Counted from the first letter of the stretch, positions 25,560 through 37,926 are shown. The stretch is 64,000 bases of DNA from Sphingopyxis sp. TUF1 (GCF_036687315.1 NZ_CP144683.1:1240001-1304000); one strand, 5' to 3'. Notes: generated by a model not told the origin, from the letters alone. Translations and numbers: made by a program.

Positions 25560-27098
25560 ATGACCCGCTTCCTCGCGCTGCTACTCGCCCTCTTCACCCT
25601 CGCCCTTCCCGCGCGCGCCGCCGACGACATCAGCGCGGCGTCGCGCAGCGTCGTGCGCGTCGTCACCGTCGCGATGATCGACGGCGAGGTCGTGGGGTTC
25701 GGCCATGGCAGCGGCATCGCCATTTCGCCGACGCGCATCGTCACCAACGCGCATGTCGTCGAATCGGCCGCGCGCTATCCGGGCAATGTTGCGCTGGGCG
25801 TTGTGCCGTCGGAGGGACAAAAGAGCTTCGCGGGAAAGCTGATCGCCATCGACGCCGCGCGCGACCTTGCGCTCATCGAGATTACCGAGGGGCGCCTGCC
25901 CGCCGCCGCCATCTATACCGGACCGCTCGATTCGGGCGCCGATGTCGTCGCGCTCGGCTATCCGGGCAATGTCGACCTGGCGACCGCGCGCAGCGCCAAC
26001 GACTATATCACCCCGCGCACGCCGACGCGCAGCGAGGGCAATTTTTCGAACATGCAGGCGGTCGACCGGATCGCCATGCTGATCCACACCGCAAAAATTT
26101 CGCGCGGCAATTCGGGCGGGCCGCTCGTCGACCAGTGCGGACGCATTGTCGGGATCAACACCGCGATCACCCGCGCCGACGACGGCGATTCGCCCTTTGC
26201 CTTTGCGATCGCCGGGCGCGAGCTGACGCGCTTCCTCGCCGATGCGGGGCAGCAATACACGGGCATCGGCACCCCCTGCCTGTCGCTGGCCGAGGCCGAT
26301 GCCCGCGAACGCGCGGCGATCGAGGCCGAGGCGCGCGCCGACGCCGCCGCCAATGCCGCGCGCGACGCCGCGGCAAAGCTCGACCGCGAGCTCAAGCAGG
26401 CGCGCGCCGAAGAGGATGCGCTGGCGGCGCGCGAGAATCGCATCGCGATCGCGGGGGTATTGTTCGTCATCGGTGCGCTCGGGGCTGGGGCGGGGCTGCT
26501 GTTCTACAGCCAGCGGAACATGCGCAATGCAAAGATCGCGGGCGGCGGCGGCGCCGCGCTGATGCTCGTTGCGGCGGTGCTGTTCGTGACCCGCCCCGAC
26601 GCGCGCGCCGACATCACCGATAATGCACAGCCGACTTCAGCTGCCGCCGCGCCGAAACTCGCCGAGGGCAGCTTCCTCTGCACGATCCGCACCGATCGCA
26701 GCCGTATCACCGTGTCGTCGACCACCGACGTGCCGATCACGATTCGCGCGGGCGGGTGCGTCAACGACCGCACCCAATATACGCAGGGGCCGGACGACCG
26801 CTGGCAGCGCATTCTGGTGCCGAACGAGGAAGCGACCGTCACCGTCGCGTCGATCGATGCCGCCGGGCGCAACTATCGCGTAGACCGATACCTGCTCGAT
26901 GCCGAAACGATGGCGCGCGCGCGCGAAATCCGCGCAGGGAACACGCTGCACGGCTGTTCGATCGATCCCGATGCGCTGGCGAACCTTGCTGCGCAGCAGG
27001 ATGCGATCCGCAGCGCGCTTCCCACCGAGCCCAACGAACGTCTCGTCTATCGCTGCCAGCCCGTCGCCGCCGGGGCAAAGGCGTCAAGCGGCGGCTGA
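25560..27098 (+). CDS. Membrane-bound trypsin-like serine peptidase
   Basis: This 512-residue protein has a signal peptide (MTRFLALLLALFTLALPARA). An S1 peptidase domain follows with the triad His65 (VTNAHVVE), Asp102 (AARDLALIE) and Ser185 (SRGNSGGPLV), a charged Ala/Arg/Glu coiled coil at about 240-295, a pair of helices at about 298-320 and 327-347, and a final 160-residue domain. A periplasmic protease tethered by a helical hairpin is implied. No PDZ domain is visible, unlike HtrA. It is divergent from the DUF1203-ada pair. Confidence 0.85.
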   Translation: MTRFLALLLALFTLALPARAADDISAASRSVVRVVTVAMIDGEVVGFGHGSGIAISPTRIVTNAHVVESAARYPGNVALGVVPSEGQKSFAGKLIAIDAARDLALIEITEGRLPAAAIYTGPLDSGADVVALGYPGNVDLATARSANDYITPRTPTRSEGNFSNMQAVDRIAMLIHTAKISRGNSGGPLVDQCGRIVGINTAITRADDGDSPFAFAIAGRELTRFLADAGQQYTGIGTPCLSLAEADARERAAIEAEARADAAANAARDAAAKLDRELKQARAEEDALAARENRIAIAGVLFVIGALGAGAGLLFYSQRNMRNAKIAGGGGAALMLVAAVLFVTRPDARADITDNAQPTSAAAAPKLAEGSFLCTIRTDRSRITVSSTTDVPITIRAGGCVNDRTQYTQGPDDRWQRILVPNEEATVTVASIDAAGRNYRVDRYLLDAETMARAREIRAGNTLHGCSIDPDALANLAAQQDAIRSALPTEPNERLVYRCQPVAAGAKASSGG

Positions 27099-27641
27099 TG
27101 CCTTCAGCCGCCAGCTCGCGCCGGGGGAAATCCAAAGGAACTCAGCCATCATCTCGCCGGCGAACTGGCCGTCGACGGTGCTGACGTCGAGCCGCATATC
27201 GTCACCTGCACGGCTGTAGTTGAATGCGCAATGCTTGCGGTTCCACAGCGCGTCGAGCAATTCCTGGCGGTAGCGGATATACAGCCGGTCGTTCTTGACC
27301 GCGGCGTGCGGCGCGCGCAGTTGGACTATGCGATAGCTTGCCATATGCGCGTCGTTGACAACGCCGCACATGCCGCCCTTTTCGGGCCGCAGCGTCATGC
27401 GCGCTTCGGCTGCCAACCCCATCTCGTTGCTGATCGCGGTCACGGAGCGCATTTCGGCGACCCCGTCGGCGCGTACGCTGTACCAAGTCATGATACGGCA
27501 AGTGCGTGCGTCGGGGTCGGGCTCGTGGCACTGGACCTTTCCCGCGCGCGCGGGGGCGAGCGGGTCGGCGACCGGCCTCCACATAGGATCGAGATCGAAC
27601 GCGCTACCCGACAATAGCAGCAATGCGGCGGCAAACGACAT
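27084..27641 (-). CDS. Secreted protein of unknown function
   Basis: I do not recognise this 185-residue protein. It has a hydrophobic N-terminus (MSFAAALLLLSGSAF) consistent with a signal peptide, four cysteines (CHEP, CRIM, CGVV, CAFN) that could form two disulphides, and no catalytic motif I can name. Its 3' end overlaps the convergent peptidase gene by 15 bases. Codon use matches the neighbourhood. Confidence 0.65.
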   Translation of the reverse strand: MSFAAALLLLSGSAFDLDPMWRPVADPLAPARAGKVQCHEPDPDARTCRIMTWYSVRADGVAEMRSVTAISNEMGLAAEARMTLRPEKGGMCGVVNDAHMASYRIVQLRAPHAAVKNDRLYIRYRQELLDALWNRKHCAFNYSRAGDDMRLDVSTVDGQFAGEMMAEFLWISPGASWRLKASAAA

Positions 27642-27690
27642 CTGAGGCCCTTTCAGCCCATCAGGCTGGACCCGAGAGGTTGAAAAGAGG

Positions 27691-28380
27691 TTATCCCCCG
27701 CACGCCCTGAACAGCATCAGCGTGCGCTCGCGCGCCAGGTCCGCGCTCGGCTCATGATAATCTTTGCGGCGATCGCTGTTGAACCCATGCCCCGCCTCAT
27801 AAACGAAGACCTGCGCGGTCGGGTGATCCTTCGCGATCAGCGCTTCGACCCCCTCCATCGGGATGCCACCGTCGAAGCGGCCGAAATGGGCGATGGTCGC
27901 GCAGCGCGGCGCCTCGTCCTTGAACATCGTCGGCACTAGGCTGCCGTAATAGGAGGATGCCGCCGCGAGATCGGGGCTGATCTGGGCCATCCGCCACGCG
28001 ACCGACCCGCCATAGCAATAGCCAGTGATGAACACCGGACCCCCAAAACCATTTGAGCCCTTGAGCGCGTCGATGCAGGTCTGCGCGTCCTTCAGGCTCT
28101 GTTCGAACGGGTGCAGCTCGCGCGCGAGCTCAATCGCGCGCTCGAACTGCGGCCCTGAATAGTCGCTCTCGAACCCCGGATGCTCGCGGTCGAACAAGGC
28201 AGGGCTCAGCACCTCGTAACCGTCGGCGGCATATTCGTCGCAGAGCTCGCGAATATGCTCGGTGACGCCGAAGATTTCCTGAACGAGTACTAGGCCGCCG
28301 CGGCGTTCGCCGATGGGTTGCGCGTGATAGACAGCGATTTCGGCGCCATCGTCCATCGTCATTCGAATCATTTTGCCCAT
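27691..28380 (-). CDS. Dienelactone hydrolase family protein
   Basis: This 229-residue alpha/beta hydrolase has the carboxymethylenebutenolidase arrangement: nucleophile Cys in TGYCYGGSV (about 118), Asp in HFGRFDGGIP (about 169), His in EAGHGFNSD (about 200), and the conserved Glu in LVQEIFGV (about 36). It hydrolyses lactones or related esters. AAGGGAG eight bases before the ATG sets the start. No other aromatic degradation genes are nearby. The 5' end faces a divergent lipoprotein gene. Confidence 0.9.
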   Translation of the reverse strand: MGKMIRMTMDDGAEIAVYHAQPIGERRGGLVLVQEIFGVTEHIRELCDEYAADGYEVLSPALFDREHPGFESDYSGPQFERAIELARELHPFEQSLKDAQTCIDALKGSNGFGGPVFITGYCYGGSVAWRMAQISPDLAAASSYYGSLVPTMFKDEAPRCATIAHFGRFDGGIPMEGVEALIAKDHPTAQVFVYEAGHGFNSDRRKDYHEPSADLARERTLMLFRACGG

Positions 28381-28432
28381 GATCGCAGCTTCTCCCTTGA
28401 TAGCCGCCATGATGGGTGCAACGACCAGCACC

Positions 28433-28963
28433 ATGCAATGGAGAAACTCTTTCGTCGCCATCGTCACTTTCGCCGGCGCGACAGCTTGTTCGCCAGCTCC
28501 GGCAGAAAAGCCCAAACGCGCCGACAAGCCCGCGCTAGAGGCGAAGGCGGTTGCTGCGTGCGAATGCGAGATCGCCCGGGGCACGGGCCAAAGCCCCGAT
28601 TGCTGGCGCAGCTACAAAGCGGCCATCGAGCCCTTTCGACCAAAAGGCGAAGAAGATTTGACTGGCTACGCTTCAGCCTGCGCACCAGTATCAACCGAGG
28701 TCGACTGCCTGAAAGACGCAGATGGCGAATTCTGTATTGCAACCGGCTATAGTGTGAACGGTGCCGATCTTGCCGAGCCGCGGCTTTGTCGGCAGGCTGA
28801 AGCGAAGGCGGTTGAAAACGCAATCAACGCCCTGCATCACAAGGTCGGCACCGGTGGCGAATGGGATAGGGATAAAGCCCGACGGGTAGCCGAAGAAGCC
28901 ATCGCTGCCGCGCGTGCAGGCAAAGCTTCGCGCCCTTCGGCTTCTTCCGACGGGTGCATCTAA
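28433..28963 (+). CDS. Putative lipoprotein, unknown function
   Basis: I do not recognise this 176-residue protein. It starts with MQWRNSFVAIVTFAGATAC, a signal peptide with a weak lipobox. The mature part is polar and contains six further cysteines (CECE, DCW, ACA, DCL, FCI, LCR), spaced as if disulphide-bonded, and a basic Ala/Arg tail ending in Cys. Local base composition is slightly lower in GC than the flanks. A longer start at 28373 would overlap the divergent hydrolase 5' end. Confidence 0.6.
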   Translation: MQWRNSFVAIVTFAGATACSPAPAEKPKRADKPALEAKAVAACECEIARGTGQSPDCWRSYKAAIEPFRPKGEEDLTGYASACAPVSTEVDCLKDADGEFCIATGYSVNGADLAEPRLCRQAEAKAVENAINALHHKVGTGGEWDRDKARRVAEEAIAAARAGKASRPSASSDGCI

Positions 28964-29090
28964 CCCCCGCCTTGCATTGCGCCAAAATCGTTGCTACGCG
29001 CGCCCCGACTTTGCAGCGGGGGGCATTTTCGGATGCCGGGCAAATCCGCGCAGCCATCCCCCTTGGGATCGAAGAAAAGGACTTTCGCGC

Positions 29091-29657
29091 GTGGAGAATT
29101 CCGGCGGCATTCAGGGCAACATAACGGCGGGCCTCGCGGGCCGCTATGCCAGCGCGCTGTTCGATCTGGCGCGCGAATCGAATGCGATCGACGCGGTTCG
29201 GAAAAGCCTGTCCGACCTCCGCGCCGGTCTCGCCGAATCGGCCGACCTGTCGGCGCTGATCGCAAGCCCGGTTGTCGGCCGCACCGAAGCCGCCAAGGCC
29301 ATCGAAGCCGTCGCGAAAGCGATGAAGCTCGATTCGCTGACCACCAAATTCCTGGGCGTTCTCGCCGAGAACCGCCGCCTCGCCGATCTGCCGCGCATGA
29401 TCGACGCGTTCGACGCGATTGTCGCCGATCACCGCGGCGAAGTGACGGCCAAGGTCACCAGCGCACACCCGCTGACCCCCGCGCAGCTCAAAGATCTGAC
29501 CGCGAACCTCAAATCCCGTGTCGGCCGCGACGTCTCCGTCGCGGCGACCGTCGATCCCGCCATCCTCGGCGGCCTCGTCGTCCAGCTGGGCAGCCAGCTG
29601 ATCGACGGCAGCATCCGTACCCGTCTCAACAGTTTCGCCCAGGCGATGAAGGGCTGA
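29091..29657 (+). CDS. atpH: F1 ATP synthase delta subunit
   Basis: This 188-residue delta (OSCP-like) subunit has an N-terminal helical domain (GLAGRYASALFDLARE) and a C-terminal signature GGLVVQLGSQLIDGSIRTRL. It links F1 to the peripheral stalk. Translation most likely starts at GTG 29091, preceded by AAAGGA at the right distance; the longer ORF from 28914 reads through the upstream gene's end. First gene of atpH-atpA-(lysE-like)-atpG-atpD-atpC; the membrane F0 genes are not in the window, as usual in alphaproteobacteria. Confidence 0.95.
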   Translation: MENSGGIQGNITAGLAGRYASALFDLARESNAIDAVRKSLSDLRAGLAESADLSALIASPVVGRTEAAKAIEAVAKAMKLDSLTTKFLGVLAENRRLADLPRMIDAFDAIVADHRGEVTAKVTSAHPLTPAQLKDLTANLKSRVGRDVSVAATVDPAILGGLVVQLGSQLIDGSIRTRLNSFAQAMKG

Positions 29658-29692
29658 AAGCCCGACGCCAAAACGCCCCGATGAAAGGCTGA

Positions 29693-31225
<1,533 letters not shown>

Positions 31226-31235
31226 AGGCAGCAGC

Positions 31236-31853
31236 GTGAGCCTCGAAGCAACCCTTCTGGCCTGGTCGGCGCTGGCGGCAATCGCCGTCGTGTCGCCCGG
31301 TCCCGATGTCCTGCTGGTTGCGGGACATTCTGCACGCGGAGGCTTGCGGGCGGGGTTGATGGCGACCGCGGGCATCACGATGGGCGGCCTGTGGTATATG
31401 GCGCTGTGCGGCTTCGGCTTTCTCAGCGTGCTGACCGCATCGCCGGCCTTGTTCATGGCCGTGAAGATCGCGGGCGCAGCCTATCTCGCCTATCTCGGCT
31501 TCGGGCTGCTGAAAGGCGCGATCCGCCCCCAGCCCGCCGGATCGGCGGCGACGCTGCTTACCAATCCCTTCACGCAGGGCTTGATGACGAACGCGCTGAA
31601 TCCCAAGGTGGCGGTGTTCTATCTCGCAGCCTTGCCGCAATTCACCGGGCATGGTCCGGACGCACCGATGATCGGGGTTTTGCTGGTTGGCATCCATTAT
31701 GCCATCGGCGCGCTGTTTTTGGGCACCCTTGCGGTGATGGGCAGCACGGCCGGGGGAATGGCCCGCAACAGCCACGTGTGGCGCTGGGTCGAGGCGACGC
31801 TCGGCGTCGCATTCGTCGGCCTCGCTGGTAAATTAGCATTCGAACGGAACTGA
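31236..31853 (+). CDS. LysE-family amino-acid exporter inside the atp operon
   Basis: This 205-residue RhtB/LysE-type translocator has about six helices, the N-terminal signature [19 protein letters not shown] (about 18-36) and a conserved [21 protein letters not shown] near 108-128. It would export an amino acid or homoserine-lactone-like molecule. It starts at GTG 31236, 10 bases after the atpA stop with GAAGG upstream, and ends one base before the atpG ATG, so it must be co-transcribed with ATP synthase genes. Confidence 0.9.
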   Translation: MSLEATLLAWSALAAIAVVSPGPDVLLVAGHSARGGLRAGLMATAGITMGGLWYMALCGFGFLSVLTASPALFMAVKIAGAAYLAYLGFGLLKGAIRPQPAGSAATLLTNPFTQGLMTNALNPKVAVFYLAALPQFTGHGPDAPMIGVLLVGIHYAIGALFLGTLAVMGSTAGGMARNSHVWRWVEATLGVAFVGLAGKLAFERN

Positions 31854-31854
31854 G

Positions 31855-32730
31855 ATGGCCAGTCTGAAAGAACTCAAGGGGCGGATCGTCTCGGTCAAAT
31901 CGACCCAGAAGATCACCAAGGCCAAGAAGATGGTCGCCGCCGCGAAGCTGCGCAAGGCGCAGGCCGCCGCCGAAGCCGCGCGTCCTTACGCCGAGCGGCT
32001 CGAGCGCGTCGTCGCCAGCCTCGCGTCGAAGGTCGGCGCATCGGATTCGGCGCCGAAGCTGCTTGCCGGTACCGGCAAGAGCGACACGCACCTCCTCGTC
32101 GTGCTCAACAGCGACCGCGGTCTTGCCGGCGCGTTCAACTCGAACATCGTCAAGGCCGCGCGCGACAAGGCGCTCGAACTCCAGGCTGAAGGCAAGAAGG
32201 TTCTCTTCTACCTCGTCGGCCGCAAGGGCCGCCCGGTGATCGCGCGCCTCTTCCCCGGCCAGATCATCGAGCAGTATGAAACCACCGGCATCCGTGAGAT
32301 CGGCTTCGAACAGGCGAGCGAGATTTCGGCGAAGGTGATGGAGCTTTACGAAGCCGGCGCCTTTGACGTCGCGCATCTCTTCTATTCGAAGTTCCGCTCG
32401 GCGCTGCTCCAGATCGCGACCGGACAGCAGATGATCCCCGTTCCGCCGCCCGCCGACGTTCCGGCATCGAGCGGCGCCGCCGTCGAGTATGAACCCGACG
32501 AGGAAGCGATCCTCGCCGACCTGCTGCCGCGCAACGTCACCATCCAGATTTTCAAGGGCCTCCTTGAAAACGCCGCGTCCGAACAGGGTGCGTCGATGAC
32601 CGCAATGGACAATGCGACGCGCAACGCGGGCGACCTGATCAACAAGCTGACCATCGTTTACAACCGAACGCGTCAGGCGGCGATCACCACCGAACTCATC
32701 GAAATTATCGCTGGCGCGGAAGCGCTGTAG
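31855..32730 (+). CDS. atpG: F1 ATP synthase gamma subunit
   Basis: This 291-residue central-stalk subunit has an N-terminal helix ([20 protein letters not shown], extending to [11 protein letters not shown]) and a C-terminal helix with [31 protein letters not shown] and the ending GAEAL. Both regions are diagnostic. It starts one base after the LysE-like gene stop, implying translational coupling to that unexpected neighbour. Confidence 0.98.
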   Translation: MASLKELKGRIVSVKSTQKITKAKKMVAAAKLRKAQAAAEAARPYAERLERVVASLASKVGASDSAPKLLAGTGKSDTHLLVVLNSDRGLAGAFNSNIVKAARDKALELQAEGKKVLFYLVGRKGRPVIARLFPGQIIEQYETTGIREIGFEQASEISAKVMELYEAGAFDVAHLFYSKFRSALLQIATGQQMIPVPPPADVPASSGAAVEYEPDEEAILADLLPRNVTIQIFKGLLENAASEQGASMTAMDNATRNAGDLINKLTIVYNRTRQAAITTELIEIIAGAEAL

Positions 32731-32763
32731 CTTCACGTTAAAGTGGGCGCCGAAGCGCTCTAA

Positions 32764-34329
<1,566 letters not shown>

Positions 34330-34374
34330 TAACCTGTGCCCCTCCCCGCGCGGGAGGGGTCAAAGGACAGATCA

Positions 34375-34632
34375 ATGGCCCTGAAGTTCGAACTCGTCAC
34401 CCCCGCCCGCCTCGAGCGGACCGCCGACGTCCATATGGTCACCGTGCCGGGGACCGAGGGCGATTTTTCGGTGCTCGAAGGCCATGCGCCCTTCATGGCA
34501 ACGCTGCGCAACGGCCCGCTCACCATCTATGCCACCGCGGGCGCCGAACCCGAGGTGATCGAGGTCGAAGGCGGTTTCGCCGAAGTCAACGAAGCGGGGC
34601 TCACCGTCCTCGCCGAGCATATCGCCGGCTGA
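34375..34632 (+). CDS. atpC: F1 ATP synthase epsilon subunit, short form
   Basis: This 85-residue protein covers only the N-terminal beta-sandwich ([20 protein letters not shown], then [19 protein letters not shown]). The C-terminal two-helix domain, which inhibits ATPase activity in Escherichia coli and Bacillus, is absent. Short epsilon subunits are known from alphaproteobacteria, where a separate inhibitor (zeta) may take over. AAAGGACAG precedes ATG 34375. A terminator follows 25 bases after the stop. Confidence 0.93.
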   Translation: MALKFELVTPARLERTADVHMVTVPGTEGDFSVLEGHAPFMATLRNGPLTIYATAGAEPEVIEVEGGFAEVNEAGLTVLAEHIAG

Positions 34633-34657
34633 TTTTTTCGCCCGTCCACGGCGATCG

Positions 34658-34690
34658 AAAGCCCGCATCCCTCGCCGGATGCGGGCTTTT
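34658..34690 (+). terminator. Rho-independent terminator of the atp operon
   Basis: A perfect 13-base stem AAAGCCCGCATCC / GGATGCGGGCTTT with a six-base loop (CTCGCC) is followed by TTTT. It lies 25 bases after the atpC stop. Confidence 0.9.
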
Positions 34691-34749
34691 CGTTGGTGGA
34701 AGCTGCGTTCCGCCTTTGGCGGGAACGGAAGCCTTCGACCGAACCTAGC

Positions 34750-34840
34750 CGTCGCCCCCGCGCAGGCGGGGGCCGCTGTCTGTTTACGCAGCGGCGCAGG
34801 AAAAGGCCGATTGCGGCCCCCGCCTTCGCGGGGGCGACGG
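34750..34840. repeat. Paired GC-rich palindromic repeat (atpC-cpaF gap)
   Basis: Two facing GCCCCCGCGAAGGCGGGGG-type units are joined by a spacer with TTTACGCAGC...AGGAAAAGGCC, which is also recognisable in the copy at 36772-36850. Confidence 0.85.
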
Positions 34841-34847
34841 TTTATTG

Positions 34848-35090
34848 AAACGTCCGCTCCCCATCCCAAACCGGACATCCAAAGATAATGCTGTCCTACA
34901 CGGTCCGGCTGTGCCAGCTTCCATCCCGGCTCTTTCAGAACGCGGACAAAAGCGCTCGCTGCCCGGCGTAGCGATGCAGGTCAGCAAGCGCGCGCGGCAT
35001 GTTCGCCGAGCGCGACCAATTGGCGGCGGCACAAGGCTGACTTTTCCTGAACTTTGACGGGATTCCGCGGCCCCTGCGCCAATCGGATCG
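34848..35090 (-). repeat. Dispersed element of about 240 bases, copy B
   Basis: The reverse complement aligns with 5650-5893 through the blocks listed for copy A, with scattered substitutions. It abuts the palindromic repeat at 34750-34840 on one side and the cpaF leader on the other. Open frames through it differ from those in copy A by indels, which argues against a coding role. Confidence 0.7.
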
Positions 35091-35271
35091 CGCATCTGCC
35101 TCAAGTCCGCCCCCTTGCCGCATCCACAAACGCCTTTGCAACCCACTCGGCGCATTCGCCCGCGCGCATTAGGACAATGTCAAAGTTTCCGGTTTATTCA
35201 CCCTGTCCGGTGGGGGTGCGTCCGCGGTTGCGGGCCATGCCCAAAGGAATTTTGAAAGCAGGACAAAACGG

Positions 35272-36765
35272 ATGAGTGCATTCGGACGCCGACCCGGAAC
35301 CGCTGGCCGCCCCGCCTTTGGCGTGGCCAAGCCGATGCAGACTGGCGCCGGAGTGCCCGGCGGGACGCAGTTCCCGGCGATCGACGTGCCCGCCGAAGCC
35401 CCGCTGCCGATCCCGTCGAACCTGTCACCCGAAGAAGAGGCGATGGAGCGGCTGAACCAGCGTTCGACCGCCGAAATGGCCGAGCCCGAAAAGGTGCAGG
35501 GGTTCGAAGCATCGGTCCACAAGATCAAGGAACAGGTGCTGCCGCGGCTGCTCGAGCGCGTCGATCCCGAGGCCGCGGCAACGCTGAGCAAGGACGAACT
35601 GACCGAGGAATTTCGCCCGATCATTCTCGAAGTGCTCGCTGAACTCCGCATCACGCTCAATCGCCGCGAGCAGTTCGCGCTCGAAAAGGTGCTCGTCGAC
35701 GAACTATTGGGTTTCGGTCCGCTCGAGGAATTGCTCGCCGACCCCGACATCAGCGACATCATGGTCAACGGCCCGTACCAGACCTATGTCGAGCGCAAGG
35801 GCCAGCTGGTGATCGCGCCGATCCAGTTCCGCGACGAACAGCATCTGTTCCAGATCGCCCAGCGCATCTGCAACCTCGTCGGCCGCCGCGTCGACCAGAC
35901 GACCCCGCTGGCCGACGCCCGTTTGAAGGACGGCAGCCGCGTCAACGTCATCGTCCCGCCGCTGTCCTTGCGTGGCACCGCGATCTCGATTCGTAAATTC
36001 TCGGCCAAGCCGATCACGCTCGACATGCTCTGCCAATGGGGCGCGATGAGCCAGAAGATGTGCACCGCGCTGAAGATCGCGGGCGCCAGCCGTTTCAACA
36101 TCGTCATCTCGGGCGGCACGGGTTCGGGTAAAACCACCATGCTCAACGCGCTGTCGAAGATGATCGACCCCGGCGAGCGCGTGCTGACGATCGAGGACGC
36201 CGCCGAACTTCGCCTGCAACAGCCGCACTGGCTGCCACTCGAAACGCGCCCCGCGAACCTCGAAGGGAACGGCGCGATCCACATGGGCGATCTCGTCAAG
36301 AACGCGCTGCGTATGCGCCCCGACCGCATCATCATGGGCGAGGTTCGCGGCGCGGAGTGTTTCGACCTCCTCGCCGCGATGAACACCGGTCACGACGGGT
36401 CGATGTGTACGCTCCACAGCAACAGCCCGCGCGAATGCCTCGGCCGTATGGAGAATATGGTGCTGATGGGCGACATCAAAATCCCGAAAGAAGCGATCTC
36501 GAAACAGATCGCCGACTCGGTGGACCTGATCGTCCAGATCAAGCGCCTGCGCGACGGCTCGCGCCGCGTCACCAACGTGACCGAAGTGATCGGCATGGAA
36601 GGCGACGTCATCGTCACCCAGGAACTGTTCAAGTTCGAATATCTGGACGAGGACAAGGACGGCAAGATCGTCGGCGAATATCGCTCGATGGGCCTGCGCC
36701 CCTATACCTTGGAAAAAGCACGGCAATACGGATTCGACCAGCCGTATCTGGAGGCGTGTCTGTAA
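35272..36765 (+). CDS. cpaF: CpaF/TadA family type II/IV secretion ATPase
   Basis: This 497-residue ATPase has a disordered Gly/Pro/Ala N-terminus (about 1-60), a helical N-terminal domain with LGFGPLEELLADPDISDIMVN, the Walker A ISGGTGSGKTTMLNAL (about 278), the Asp box IEDAAELRLQQPHW, the Walker B region RIIMGEVRGAECFDLL and the His box GHDGSMCTLHSNSP. It powers assembly of Flp/Tad pili. No other cpa/tad gene is adjacent, so the remainder of the apparatus must be elsewhere or the ATPase serves another secretion system. Confidence 0.93.
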   Translation: MSAFGRRPGTAGRPAFGVAKPMQTGAGVPGGTQFPAIDVPAEAPLPIPSNLSPEEEAMERLNQRSTAEMAEPEKVQGFEASVHKIKEQVLPRLLERVDPEAAATLSKDELTEEFRPIILEVLAELRITLNRREQFALEKVLVDELLGFGPLEELLADPDISDIMVNGPYQTYVERKGQLVIAPIQFRDEQHLFQIAQRICNLVGRRVDQTTPLADARLKDGSRVNVIVPPLSLRGTAISIRKFSAKPITLDMLCQWGAMSQKMCTALKIAGASRFNIVISGGTGSGKTTMLNALSKMIDPGERVLTIEDAAELRLQQPHWLPLETRPANLEGNGAIHMGDLVKNALRMRPDRIIMGEVRGAECFDLLAAMNTGHDGSMCTLHSNSPRECLGRMENMVLMGDIKIPKEAISKQIADSVDLIVQIKRLRDGSRRVTNVTEVIGMEGDVIVTQELFKFEYLDEDKDGKIVGEYRSMGLRPYTLEKARQYGFDQPYLEACL

Positions 36766-36771
36766 GCACCA

Positions 36772-36850
36772 CGTCGCCCCCGCGAAGGCGGGGGCCGCCG
36801 TCGTTTTACGCAGCAACTTAGGAAAGGCCCCCGCCTGCGCGGGGGCGACC
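36772..36850. repeat. Paired GC-rich palindromic repeat (after cpaF)
   Basis: Two facing GCCCCCGCGAAGGCGGGGG-type units are separated by TTTTACGCAGCAACTTAGGAAAGG, lying between the cpaF stop and a convergent small gene. Confidence 0.85.
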
Positions 36851-36854
36851 GTTA

Positions 36855-37040
36855 TTAAGGCTTCAACGCCAGCGCCGCGGCCAAAAACGCGACCCCCGCC
36901 GACGCCAGCGCGATCCCGCGCCAGGGCATAAACCCAACCTTGTCGACGTCGAGCCGGTTGTTGCGGCGCCAGTTCGCGATCTCGGCGATGCCGAACAGCG
37001 CCGCCGCCGCAATCGCCACCGACAGCATCGACCCTTGCAT
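36855..37040 (-). CDS. Small two-helix membrane protein
   Basis: This 61-residue protein has two hydrophobic segments, MLSVAIAAAALFGIAEIAN and IALASAGVAFLAAALALKP, linked by a basic loop (WRRNNRLDVDKVGFMPWRG). I know no function for it. The start at MQGSMLSV is preferred to a 94-residue version because the extension is not membrane-like and overlaps the 5' region of the divergent methyltransferase. Confidence 0.55.
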   Translation of the reverse strand: MQGSMLSVAIAAAALFGIAEIANWRRNNRLDVDKVGFMPWRGIALASAGVAFLAAALALKP

Positions 37041-37095
37041 TGACGCGCGCACCTTCGCAAACAGGGGACAGTCCCCCAAAAGAGAGGTTGCCCAT

Positions 37096-37926
37096 ATGCG
37101 TTCGTTGATCCTCGTTGCAAGTACCGCCCTCACCCTCATAGCCCCCGCAGCCGCCCTCGCCGACCATCATGGCGGAGGCCACGCTGCGCACCAGGCACAT
37201 GGCTCGATCGCCTCGGCGGTTGCCGCGCCTACGCGCACCCCCGCGAATGTCGAGCGCGACAAATATCGCAACCCCGCCGAAACCCTCGCCTTCTTCGGCG
37301 TGAAGCCCGGCGACACGGTGGTCGAGCTGTGGCCCGGCGGCGGCTGGTACACCGAAATCCTCGCCCCGCTGGCGAAGGCGGGCGGCGGCACGCTCTATGT
37401 CGCGGCGCCGTGGGACCGCGGCCTCAATCGCATCAAGGAAAAGCAGGCGGCCGACGCCGCCACCTATGGCGCGCTGAAACTCGCCGAATTTCCTGCCACC
37501 GGCGCGGGCGCGAAGGTGCCCGATGGCAGCGCCGATGTCGTGCTCACCTTCCGCAACGTTCACAATTGGCGCTTCGGCGGTGCCGACAAGACCGCCGATG
37601 CCTTCAAACAGATTTTCGCGATGCTCAAACCCGGCGGCACATTGGGCGTCGTCGAGCACCGGCTGAACGAGGATGACGATGCCGCGAAGGAGGAAAAATC
37701 GGGCTATATGAAGGAAAGCTCGATCATCGCCTTTGCCGAAGCCGCGGGGTTCAAGCTCGCTGAAAAGAGCGAGATCAACGCCAACCCCAGAGATACCAAG
37801 GATTATGCCAACGGCGTCTGGACGCTGCCGCCGAACCTGCGCGAAGGCGAGACCGATCGCGCGAAATATGTCGCGATCGGCGAATCGGACCGCATGACGC
37901 TGAAATTCGTGAAGCCCGCGAGCTGA
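37096..37926 (+). CDS. Exported class I SAM-dependent methyltransferase-like protein (COG4798 type)
   Basis: This 276-residue protein has a clear signal peptide ([22 protein letters not shown]), then a His-rich stretch ([14 protein letters not shown]) and a Rossmann methyltransferase domain with motif I-like [15 protein letters not shown] (about 75) and a motif IV region [15 protein letters not shown]4798 proteins of this shape are often exported, which is puzzling because SAM is cytoplasmic. AGAGAGG precedes the ATG. Its TGA overlaps the probable CTG start of aat. Confidence 0.82.
   Translation: MRSLILVASTALTLIAPAAALADHHGGGHAAHQAHGSIASAVAAPTRTPANVERDKYRNPAETLAFFGVKPGDTVVELWPGGGWYTEILAPLAKAGGGTLYVAAPWDRGLNRIKEKQAADAATYGALKLAEFPATGAGAKVPDGSADVVLTFRNVHNWRFGGADKTADAFKQIFAMLKPGGTLGVVEHRLNEDDDAAKEEKSGYMKESSIIAFAEAAGFKLAEKSEINANPRDTKDYANGVWTLPPNLREGETDRAKYVAIGESDRMTLKFVKPAS

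Larger units (their letters stand above)
34691..35271. other. Gene-free interval between atpC terminator and cpaF
   Basis: No gene is supported. The interval holds a paired GC-rich palindrome (34750-34840), copy B of the dispersed element (34848-35090) and about 180 bases of cpaF leader. The leader includes an ATTAGGACAATG stretch and ends in AAAGCAGGACAAAACGG before the ATG; no clear promoter boxes were identified. Confidence 0.7.

Noticed and set aside
35704..37659. Minus-strand open frame of 651 codons
   Set aside because: Antisense to cpaF and the methyltransferase; no recognisable domain.
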